A stretch of DNA of 5,180 bases from JAUXIQ01 sp030620925 [NCBI: Nitrospinota bacterium]. Lineage in GTDB: Bacteria; JAUXIQ01. The DNA is taken from positions 1 through 5,180 of the forward strand of contig JAUXIQ010000172.1 in assembly GCA_030620925.1 (NCBI GenBank), read 5' to 3'. Shown in pieces: positions 1 through 4,459 of the stretch (its first letter is position 1; each line of letters begins with the position of its first letter). Below the pieces are notes generated by a model. That model saw only the letters and a list, made by a program, of their open reading frames with translations. It did not search any database and was not told the origin of the DNA. The translations under genes and the position numbers were made by a program.

Positions 1-79
1 ACCGTTAGGCATAGGTTATTTTTGTAATGGTAAGGTGAAACATGGGTAAGAACGAAAAAAGAAGAATAAATCCGTTTCC

Positions 80-84
80 AGGAG
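80..84 (+). promoter_or_regulatory. Ribosome binding site deciding the queF start
   Basis: AGGAG ends 7 nt before ATG 92 but only 1 nt before the in-frame GTG at 86. This supports ATG 92 as the start and shortens the longest open frame by two residues. Confidence 0.75.
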
Positions 85-91
85 AGTGTCC

Positions 92-505
92 ATGGTGGAA
101 CAGGAATTCGACGTTTCCGAATACGAGGGGAAGCAAGATCATATAAGGTCCCTGGAAATACCCTTCGGGCTGGAGGCCTGGGAGAACAAGTATTCGGATG
201 TAGAATACGCGGTGGAGCACGAGTTGACCGAGTTCACCTGCATCTGCCCCAAGACGGGTCAGCCCGATTACGCCACCTTCAAATTGAGCTACGGCCCGGA
301 TAAAAAGTGCATAGAGCTGAAGTCTTTGAAGCTCTACCTGCAAGCCTATCGAGACGTGGGCATCTTCCACGAGCACGTCACCAATAAGATACTGGAGGAT
401 TTCGTGGAAGCCGTGGAGCCGCGCTGGGCGGAGCTTGAAGGGCGCTTCAACAACCGGGGCGGAATTGTCACCACGGTCAAGGCGAGATACGACAGTAAGA
501 AGTGA
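92..505 (+). CDS. queF: NADPH-dependent 7-cyano-7-deazaguanine (preQ0) reductase, QueF type I
   Basis: QueF is a cytosolic enzyme that reduces the nitrile of preQ0 to the aminomethyl group of preQ1 with NADPH, a late precursor step of queuosine tRNA modification. The 137-residue protein has the compact unimodular (B. subtilis-like) form. Visible motifs are CPKTGQPD at about residues 52-59, where Cys52 is the expected nucleophile and Asp59 the general acid; the QueF signature ELKSLKLYL at 75-83, for NADPH binding; and FHE at 92-94, with the substrate-binding His and Glu. I chose ATG 92 because AGGAG at 80-84 lies 7 nt upstream. A GTG at 86, in the same frame, is too close to that site. No convincing complete promoter is visible in the 91 bases upstream; TGTAAT at 23-28 could be a -10 whose -35 would lie at the window edge. 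No other queuosine gene is in the window. The family call is secure. Confidence 0.96.
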   Translation: MVEQEFDVSEYEGKQDHIRSLEIPFGLEAWENKYSDVEYAVEHELTEFTCICPKTGQPDYATFKLSYGPDKKCIELKSLKLYLQAYRDVGIFHEHVTNKILEDFVEAVEPRWAELEGRFNNRGGIVTTVKARYDSKK

Positions 506-524
506 AGTCAGTTATCGAAACGGC

Positions 525-1244
525 TCACCATAGCTCGGTGGCGATCTGCTCTTTGCTCACCCCCATATCCCTGAGGCAGTATGTCAGCATGAGCATCATC
601 TCCTGCGGCCCGCAGATGTAGTAGGATTTGTCCGCCGGGTCGGAGATGGTTTCCTCCAGCATGGGCTGATCAACCCTGCGGGTCGCCCCCTCCCAGTCGG
701 TGGGAGAGGAACGGGTCAGTGTGAAATGGGCGGTGAACCCCTCCCAGCGGGAGTCCATGCCCAGCAGTTCCGGGAAAAATATTACGTCCTCGAAAGACCG
801 GCAACTGTATATCAGCGTCGCCGGTGCAGGAAATTGCAGGTCGCACAGGTATCTGAGCATGCTCATGATGGGCGTTATCCCGATTCCGCCAGCTATGAAG
901 ACCGGCTCCCCGTCCTGAGAGGGTTCGTAAACGAAGTCCCCTTCCGGCCCCCTGATCTCCAGCGTGGAGCCGACTACCGTTTCGTGCAGCTCCTGCGTGA
1001 AGGGTCCCCTCTTCGAAACCGCTATTTCCAGGTATTCCTTCTGCAGAGGCGATGAGGTGATGGAAAAACCGCTCCACTCACCTTCGAGTTCTCTGTTTTT
1101 AGGGTCCGTTAGCCCGATGTCCAGGTACTGCCCCGACTTGAAGCTGAGCTGCGCGCCTTCAGGCAGTTCAAGCTCCATGCCCTTCACCGTCGGCGTTAGC
1201 TGAACGGTCTTTTTCACCGTTACGATATGTTGTTCCTTTCCCAT
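525..1244 (-). CDS. Stand-alone FAD/NAD(P)H-binding oxidoreductase, ferredoxin-NADP reductase superfamily
   Basis: This is a 239-residue cytosolic flavoprotein that should move electrons between NAD(P)H and an acceptor I cannot identify. The N-terminal half (about 5-105) is the FAD-binding beta-barrel, with GQYLDIGL at 38-45, the flavin-contact segment GFSITSSP at 59-66 and GPEGDF at 99-104. The C-terminal half is the nucleotide-binding domain, with AGGIGITP at 118-125, YSCRSFEDVIFFPEL at 146-160 and the family motif CGPQEMM at 211-217. The chain ends in Trp239, in the place where many relatives have a terminal aromatic residue near the flavin. There is no fused [2Fe-2S] ferredoxin domain and no PyrK-type C-terminal cysteine cluster. 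One oddity is that the flavin motif usually begins with Arg (RxYS-like), but here the segment reads W-S-G-F-S. The only upstream AAGGA-like site sits very close to the ATG, so the start is less certain than the family. The gene is convergent with queF and divergent from the suf operon. Alternatives are a flavin reductase or an oxygenase-reductase component. Confidence 0.88.
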   Translation of the reverse strand: MGKEQHIVTVKKTVQLTPTVKGMELELPEGAQLSFKSGQYLDIGLTDPKNRELEGEWSGFSITSSPLQKEYLEIAVSKRGPFTQELHETVVGSTLEIRGPEGDFVYEPSQDGEPVFIAGGIGITPIMSMLRYLCDLQFPAPATLIYSCRSFEDVIFFPELLGMDSRWEGFTAHFTLTRSSPTDWEGATRRVDQPMLEETISDPADKSYYICGPQEMMLMLTYCLRDMGVSKEQIATELW

Positions 1245-1284
1245 GTCCTTAATGAATATATCCCCTGACGGTAAGAATGGGATA

Positions 1285-1304
1285 CCCGCCCATTAATGGG
1301 TGGG
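1285..1304. repeat. Palindrome centred on CCCATTAATGGG
   Basis: This 20-bp inverted repeat has a perfect 12-bp core, CCCATTAATGGG (1289-1300). CCCG on the left and TGGG on the right extend it, with one G/T position (1288/1301) that would be a wobble pair in plus-strand RNA. It lies 41 bp upstream of the oxidoreductase start and is the first of five consecutive palindromes. It could be a protein-binding site or a member of the repeat block. Confidence 0.6.
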
Positions 1305-1324
1305 AGCATCATGATTTTCACGAA

Positions 1325-1344
1325 CCCCCGGACTCGTCCGGGGG
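1325..1344. repeat. GC-rich perfect hairpin, 9-bp stem
   Basis: CCCCCGGAC pairs with GTCCGGGGG around a central TC. No T-run follows it on the plus strand (TAATAA follows), and AGTT-free sequence (TTCGTGAAAA) follows on the minus strand, so it is not a clear terminator. It reads as a unit of the intergenic palindrome block. Confidence 0.7.
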
Positions 1345-1348
1345 TAAT

Positions 1349-1372
1349 AACCCCGCCACAAGTGACGGGGTT
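1349..1372. repeat. Hairpin AACCCCGCCAC/GTGACGGGGTT
   Basis: The 11-bp stem has one C/A mismatch (1356/1365) and an AA loop. Its first 12 bases (1349-1360, AACCCCGCCACA) recur exactly in inverted orientation at 4349-4360, between sufB and sufD. The two hairpin clusters therefore contain related repeat units. Confidence 0.7.
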
Positions 1373-1374
1373 CG

Positions 1375-1400
1375 GCGCCCCGCTATAGCGGGACTGGCGC
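1375..1400. repeat. Nested palindrome CCCGCTATAGCGGG with outer GCGC arms
   Basis: A perfect 14-bp palindrome, CCCGCTATAGCGGG (1379-1392), is extended by GCGC (1375-1378) and GCGC (1397-1400), which can pair across a short asymmetric bulge (ACTG). It lies directly between the neighbouring hairpins with almost no spacer. Confidence 0.65.
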
Positions 1401-1404
1401 GGTA

Positions 1405-1457
1405 GTAGGGGCGTATTGCATACGCCCCAATAGGGCGGGTTACAAACCCGCCCCTAC
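1405..1457. repeat. 53-bp bipartite palindromic element with GTAGGGGCG terminal inverted repeats
   Basis: The ends are perfect 9-bp inverted repeats, GTAGGGGCG (1405-1413) and CGCCCCTAC (1449-1457). Inside are two hairpins. GGGGCGTAT/ATACGCCCC (1408-1428) has a 3-nt loop, TGC. GGGCGGGTT/AACCCGCCC (1433-1453) has a 3-nt loop, ACA. From general knowledge, short GTAGGGGCG palindromes are common as dispersed intergenic repeats in several environmental bacterial groups, resembling REP elements or small non-autonomous elements. No transposase gene is in the window, and the mode of dispersal is unknown. Confidence 0.7.
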
Positions 1458-1510
1458 ATAATCGCGCGTGCGGCGGGATGATCGCTCTGGTTATGCTTGC
1501 CTTGGCCATA

Positions 1511-1525
1511 TGGTAATGATTATCA
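1511..1525. promoter_or_regulatory. Fur box (7-1-7 type) upstream of the rrf2-suf operon
   Basis: TGGTAATGATTATCA matches the 7-1-7 Fur consensus TGATAATnATTATCA at 13 of 14 defined positions; the only difference is G for A at 1513. It ends 8 bp before the probable -35 (1534-1539), where a bound iron-loaded Fur dimer could block RNA polymerase. SUF operons are known Fur targets in some bacteria, which makes the location sensible. No fur gene is in the window, so the cognate regulator is inferred. Confidence 0.68.
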
Positions 1526-1533
1526 AATACATA

Positions 1534-1562
1534 TTGACGCAGACGCCGTCGCGCCGCATATT
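1534..1562 (+). promoter_or_regulatory. Sigma70-type promoter for the rrf2-suf operon
   Basis: TTGACG (1534-1539) matches five of six bases of the -35 consensus. CATATT (1557-1562) follows after 17 bp as a -10; TATTAT (1559-1564) is an alternative after 19 bp. Transcription would start near 1569-1573, leaving a leader of about 30-35 nt before ATG 1605. A Fur-like box lies just upstream and an inverted repeat covers the -10/start region. Confidence 0.6.
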
Positions 1563-1580
1563 ATCACTAAAAAGGTGATA
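1562..1580. promoter_or_regulatory. Inverted repeat over the -10/start region, candidate Rrf2 operator
   Basis: TATCAC (1562-1567) and GTGATA (1575-1580) are perfect 6-bp arms with a 7-bp A-rich spacer. The repeat overlaps the likely -10 and transcription start, the usual place for a repressor site. Because the first gene of the operon is an Rrf2 regulator, autoregulation through this site is the simplest reading. It does not match the classical IscR type 1 consensus, so the assignment is inferred from position and symmetry. Confidence 0.5.
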
Positions 1581-1592
1581 TTTACCTTGAAT

Positions 1593-1598
1593 GGAGGG
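1593..1598 (+). promoter_or_regulatory. Ribosome binding site deciding the rrf2 start
   Basis: GGAGGG is 6 nt from ATG 1605. It supports that start over an in-frame ATG at 1497, which would add 36 residues read through the promoter and Fur-like box. Confidence 0.85.
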
Positions 1599-1604
1599 CG
1601 ACCC

Positions 1605-2030
1605 ATGAAATTGACCAGAGCTACAGACTACGCTCTCTTTGTGACCGCCCATCTGGCGACGCTTGAGCGGGGTGAGATCACCAGTATCAGGGCCGTTGTC
1701 TCTGAGTATGACATACCGGAGCGGTTCCTGGCCAACATCGTCAACAAGCTGGCCGGTGCGGGAATAATCGCTTCCATGAAAGGGGTTAACGGCGGGATAA
1801 GACTGGCCAGGGACGCATCACAGATAACCGTTCTACAGGTGGTGGAATCCATGGAAAAGTCGTTGGCCCTGGTGAAGTGCCAGAGCGCTGAGCCTTTCTG
1901 TCCGCTGGTGGATAGCTGTTTGGTTAAAGGATTGATGGATCATGTGTATCAAGAGATGAGGGAGACCCTTGGCCGGACGACAATAGCCGACCTCAAATTT
2001 TACGCTGACCGGGGTAAGGTGATGATATGA
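1605..2030 (+). CDS. Rrf2-family transcriptional regulator, predicted Fe-S cluster sensor of the suf operon
   Basis: This 141-residue cytosolic DNA-binding protein has the Rrf2 winged helix-turn-helix fold (about 1-80). It starts MKLTRATDYAL, typical of the family, and carries the recognition and wing segment PERFLANIVNKLAGAGIIASMKGVNGGIRLAR (38-69, written here by its ends and key residues: Leu43, Gly58-region wing, GG at 63-64). Three cysteines follow at 92, 99 and 105, in the position where IscR and NsrR bind a cluster, so a redox or Fe-S sensing role is likely. The spacing is C-x6-C-x5-C rather than the C-x5-C-x5-C of E. coli IscR. It is first in the operon with sufC 79 bp downstream, and a symmetrical site overlaps its promoter, which suggests autoregulation. 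I leave the symbol blank because IscR, SufR-like and other Rrf2 subgroups cannot be separated from this sequence alone. Confidence 0.92.
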   Translation: MKLTRATDYALFVTAHLATLERGEITSIRAVVSEYDIPERFLANIVNKLAGAGIIASMKGVNGGIRLARDASQITVLQVVESMEKSLALVKCQSAEPFCPLVDSCLVKGLMDHVYQEMRETLGRTTIADLKFYADRGKVMI

Positions 2031-2092
2031 ACGCGCCCTTCGAAAACCGATGCAAGAGGTCTCATCCGAAGCGTCGGGCGGCATTGATTTAA

Positions 2093-2099
2093 AGAGGAG
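2093..2099 (+). promoter_or_regulatory. Ribosome binding site deciding the sufC start
   Basis: AGAGGAG lies 10 nt before ATG 2110. The in-frame ATG at 2050, which would add 20 residues unlike SufC, has no comparable site. Confidence 0.7.
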
Positions 2100-2109
2100 T
2101 TCCACAGAG

Positions 2110-2886
2110 ATGAATCCTATTCTTGAAATTAAGGATTTATACGTGAGCATCGATGGGAAGCAGATTCTCAAAGGGATAAACGTGGAAATCGGCCCCGGAG
2201 AAGTACACGCCCTCATGGGAAGAAACGGTTCCGGGAAGAGCACTCTCGCCTACGCCCTGATGGGCCATCCCAAATACGTTGTGGATGAGGGGCGGATATT
2301 TTTCAGGGGGGAGAACCTCCTGGAACTTTCCCCCGATCAGCGGGCGCGCAAAGGGCTTTTCCTGGCCTTCCAGTATCCCATGGCCGTGCCCGGGGTGAGC
2401 GTGGCCAATTTTTTGCGGACCGCGGTAAATGCGGTGAACGGTGACGGGGGCGAGAAGAAGTCCATCCCCGTATCCCGCTTCCGCAAGGAGCTCAAGGAGA
2501 ACATGAACCTGCTTAAGATAGAACCCTCCTTCGCAAAGCGCTACCTGAACGACGGGTTCTCAGGAGGGGAGAAGAAGCGGATGGAGGTGCTTCAGTTGGC
2601 CATGGTCAAACCGGCCCTGGCCATCCTGGACGAAGCGGACTCCGGGCTTGACATCGATGCGCTGAAAATTGTCTCTGAGAGTATAAACAGGGTCATGGAT
2701 GGGGAGATGGGAACGCTGATCATCACCCACTACCAGCGCATTCTAAACTATATTAACCCGAACTTCGTGCACGTGATGGCCGATGGCCGCATCGTGGCCT
2801 CAGGGGGACCGGAGCTTGCACGCAAACTAGAAACTCAAGGATACGAATGGCTTGAAGGGGAGGGGGTTTCCGCAGATGCCGGTTAA
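2110..2886 (+). CDS. sufC: Fe-S cluster assembly ATPase SufC
   Basis: SufC is the ABC-type ATPase of the cytosolic SufBCD complex. Its ATP-driven dimerisation reshapes SufB-SufD so that a cluster can be built. The 258-residue protein is of normal length and has every ABC motif: Walker [10 protein letters not shown] at 37-45, Q-loop Gln88 in AFQYP, signature FSGGEKKR at 150-157, Walker B LAILDE ending at Glu175, D-loop SGLD at 178-181 and switch His207 in ITHYQR. The sequence around these motifs ([22 protein letters not shown]) is characteristic of SufC rather than of a transporter ATPase, and no membrane subunit is nearby. The start at 2110 gives [10 protein letters not shown], the usual SufC N-terminus. 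Its last 11 bases overlap the start of sufB, so the two are probably translationally coupled. Confidence 0.97.
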   Translation: MNPILEIKDLYVSIDGKQILKGINVEIGPGEVHALMGRNGSGKSTLAYALMGHPKYVVDEGRIFFRGENLLELSPDQRARKGLFLAFQYPMAVPGVSVANFLRTAVNAVNGDGGEKKSIPVSRFRKELKENMNLLKIEPSFAKRYLNDGFSGGEKKRMEVLQLAMVKPALAILDEADSGLDIDALKIVSESINRVMDGEMGTLIITHYQRILNYINPNFVHVMADGRIVASGGPELARKLETQGYEWLEGEGVSADAG

Positions 2887-4279
2887 AGAATTGGACGTAG
2901 GTTTGGATGAGTACAAATACGGGTTCAGAGACCCGGAAAAATATGTTTATAAAGCAAAGAAGGGTCTCTCCCGCAAGACCGTGGAAGAAATTTCATGGAT
3001 GAAACAGGAGCCCGACTGGATGCGCAAGTTGAGGTTCAAATCCCTGGATATCTTTGAGAAGAAACCGCTTCCCACCTGGGGCGGCGACCTGACGCAGCTC
3101 GATTTCCAGGATATCTATTACTACATCAAACCCGCCGAGAAGCAGGGGAAGACCTGGGACGAAGTCCCTGAAGACATAAAGAAGACCTTCGAGCGCCTGG
3201 GTATCCCCGAGGCAGAGCGCAAGTTCCTGGCCGGTGTGGGGGCGCAGTATGAATCAGAGGTCGTCTACCACAGCCTCAAAAAGGAGCTTGAGGAAAAGGG
3301 CGTGATATTTCTGGATACCGATTCGGCTCTTCGGAAACATCCCGATCTGTTCAAAGAGTATTTCGGCACGGTGATACCTCCTGCTGATAACAAAATGGCG
3401 GCGCTGAACAGCGCCGTGTGGAGCGGGGGCAGCTTCATTTACATCCCGGCGGGGGTGAAAGTGGATATGCCGCTTCAGGCCTACTTCAGGATAAACGCTG
3501 AGCGCATGGGCCAGTTCGAGCGTACGCTCATCATAGCCGAGGAAGACAGCCAGGTACACTACGTGGAAGGCTGCACCGCTCCCATCTACGACGCCGATTC
3601 GCTGCACAGCGCGGTGGTGGAGATTATAGTCAGGCCGGGCGCCCGTGTCCGATATACCACCATACAGAACTGGTCCAACAACGTCTATAACCTGGTTACC
3701 AAGCGGGCGGCGGCCTACGAAGGGGCGACCATGGAGTGGATAGACGGAAACCTGGGAAGTAAGCTCACCATGAAATACCCCAGCGTTTACCTCATGGGCC
3801 CCAAAGCCAGGGCGGAAATCCTCTCCATAGCTTTTGCGGGCAGGAACCAGTATCAGGACGCAGGGGGAAAAGTGATCCACGGCGCGCCGGAGACTTCCTC
3901 GACCATAACCTCAAAATCGATAAGCAAAGACGGCGGAAGGACCGCCTATCGCGGCCTGGTGAAGGTCTATAAGGGGGCCGGGAACATCAAGTCCACGGTG
4001 AGATGCGACGCCCTGATCCTCGACGGGGAATCGAGGTCGGACACCTACCCCTACATGGAGATCGACGAGGAGAACGTCAATATAGGCCACGAAGCCACGG
4101 TGAGCAAAATCGGCGAGGAGCAGTTGTTCTACCTCATGAGCCGGGGGTTGAGCGAGCAGGAGGCGGCGATCATGATAGTGAACGGTTTCATCGAGCCTCT
4201 GGTGAAAGAGCTGCCCATGGAATACGCAGTGGAGATGAACAGGCTCATAGAATTGCAGATGGAGGGCTCAGTGGGGTAA
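2876..4279 (+). CDS. sufB: Fe-S cluster assembly scaffold protein SufB
   Basis: SufB is the scaffold subunit on which the nascent cluster forms; it receives persulfide sulfur and works with SufC and SufD in the cytosol. The 467-residue protein is full length for the family. The N-terminal region includes [27 protein letters not shown] (45-71 by its ends), followed by the long beta-helix core. Cys377 in VRCDALIL corresponds to the essential E. coli SufB Cys405. His405-Glu406 in [18 protein letters not shown] correspond to the His433/Glu434 region. The C-terminal NGF-x10[13 protein letters not shown] helix region is also typical. I chose ATG 2876, giving [10 protein letters not shown]. It overlaps the sufC end by 11 bp and has a GGGGAGGGGG purine tract (2857-2866) 9 nt upstream. 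A longer in-frame start at 2852 would precede that tract. All key residues expected of an active scaffold are present. Confidence 0.97.
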   Translation: MPVKELDVGLDEYKYGFRDPEKYVYKAKKGLSRKTVEEISWMKQEPDWMRKLRFKSLDIFEKKPLPTWGGDLTQLDFQDIYYYIKPAEKQGKTWDEVPEDIKKTFERLGIPEAERKFLAGVGAQYESEVVYHSLKKELEEKGVIFLDTDSALRKHPDLFKEYFGTVIPPADNKMAALNSAVWSGGSFIYIPAGVKVDMPLQAYFRINAERMGQFERTLIIAEEDSQVHYVEGCTAPIYDADSLHSAVVEIIVRPGARVRYTTIQNWSNNVYNLVTKRAAAYEGATMEWIDGNLGSKLTMKYPSVYLMGPKARAEILSIAFAGRNQYQDAGGKVIHGAPETSSTITSKSISKDGGRTAYRGLVKVYKGAGNIKSTVRCDALILDGESRSDTYPYMEIDEENVNIGHEATVSKIGEEQLFYLMSRGLSEQEAAIMIVNGFIEPLVKELPMEYAVEMNRLIELQMEGSVG

Positions 4280-4308
4280 AGCTTGCTTGAGAGGGCCTTT
4301 TTGGAAAA

Positions 4309-4327
4309 ACCCCGCGTTCCGCGGGGT
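4309..4327. repeat. GC-rich hairpin ACCCCGCG/CGCGGGGT
   Basis: A perfect 8-bp stem with a TTC loop lies 29 bp after sufB. On the plus strand it is followed by CAAACTCCCC, so it is not a standard terminator for sufB. On the minus strand it is followed by TTTTTCC, the shape of an intrinsic terminator for leftward transcripts, but no minus-strand gene is seen to the right within the window. Confidence 0.65.
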
Positions 4328-4340
4328 CAAACTCCCCCCG

Positions 4341-4359
4341 ACCCCGCGTGTGGCGGGGT
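4341..4359. repeat. GC-rich hairpin ACCCCGC/GCGGGGT
   Basis: A 7-bp perfect stem has a 5-nt loop, GTGTG. Positions 4349-4360 are the exact reverse complement of 1349-1360 in the upstream palindrome block, so both belong to one repeat type. Only TTTG follows on the plus strand, which is weak for termination. Confidence 0.65.
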
Positions 4360-4396
4360 TTGCATGGCATGCATAAAAGTCTTGGGAAGGGGGTCT

Positions 4397-4428
4397 GGGG
4401 GAAACACTTATACAGAAGGGTTTCCCCC
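4397..4428. repeat. Inverted repeat GGGGGAAAC/GTTTCCCCC
   Basis: Perfect 9-bp arms surround a 14-nt A/T-richer loop. The right arm ends 31 bp before the sufD ATG, so a folded RNA would sit just upstream of its ribosome binding site. The surrounding AAAAGTCTTGGGAAGGGGGT (4375-4394) plus this repeat resembles a dispersed intergenic repeat style I recall from environmental genomes; that resemblance is from memory only. Confidence 0.65.
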
Positions 4429-4459
4429 GGGGAAAGTTCTGAATGGAGAATTCGGCAAG

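Larger units (their letters stand above)
1245..1604. other. Divergent intergenic region: palindrome block plus suf control region
   Basis: This 360-bp gap lies between the divergent oxidoreductase and rrf2 genes. The left half holds five adjacent palindromic units (1285-1457). About 50 bp without visible structure follow (1458-1510). The right end carries a Fur-like box, a promoter, an inverted repeat and a ribosome binding site for the rrf2-suf operon. A TATATT on the minus strand (1255-1260) could be a -10 for the oxidoreductase, but I see no matching -35. I find no credible protein gene here. Confidence 0.8.
4280..4459. other. Hairpin-rich spacer inside the suf operon, between sufB and sufD
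   Basis: The 180-bp spacer holds three GC-rich hairpins and one short palindrome, TGCATGGCATGCA (4361-4373). Neighbouring operon genes are otherwise tightly spaced, so this is an unusually long gap. No promoter with both boxes is evident, and no plus-strand hairpin is followed by a proper T-run. sufD may be transcribed by read-through, with the structures affecting RNA stability or level. I see no protein gene here. Confidence 0.7.

Noticed and set aside
42-146. 34-codon plus-strand open frame starting ATG at 42
   Set aside because: It runs into queF in another frame and has no recognisable family. GGTAAGGTG lies upstream, but a leader peptide cannot be supported.
1245-1283. Promoter for the oxidoreductase with TATATT at 1255-1260 (minus strand)
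   Set aside because: No acceptable -35 is found at 15-19 bp spacing, and it would leave only a few bases of leader.
1285-1457. CRISPR array or tandem repeat
   Set aside because: The palindromes differ in sequence and length and have no regular spacers; no cas gene is present.
1318-1509. 63-residue open frame on the minus strand across the intergenic palindromes
   Set aside because: It is produced by translating the hairpin repeats, is rich in Arg/Pro/Gly, overlaps the Fur-box side of the control region and has no recognisable family.
1497-1604. N-terminal extension of the Rrf2 protein from ATG 1497
   Set aside because: The extension is read through the promoter and Fur-like box. ATG 1605 has a strong ribosome binding site and gives the canonical MKLTRATDYAL start.
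3254-3880. 208-residue open frame on the minus strand
   Set aside because: It lies wholly inside sufB, which has clear conserved residues throughout; it is a frame shadow.
4003-4290. 95-residue plus-strand open frame at the end of sufB
   Set aside because: It is the +1 frame shadow of the sufB C-terminal region and is low in hydrophobic residues with no family likeness.
4280-4360. Rho-independent terminator for sufB on the plus strand
   Set aside because: Neither hairpin (4309-4327, 4341-4359) is followed by a T-run on the plus strand; the TTTTT at 4298-4302 precedes the first hairpin.
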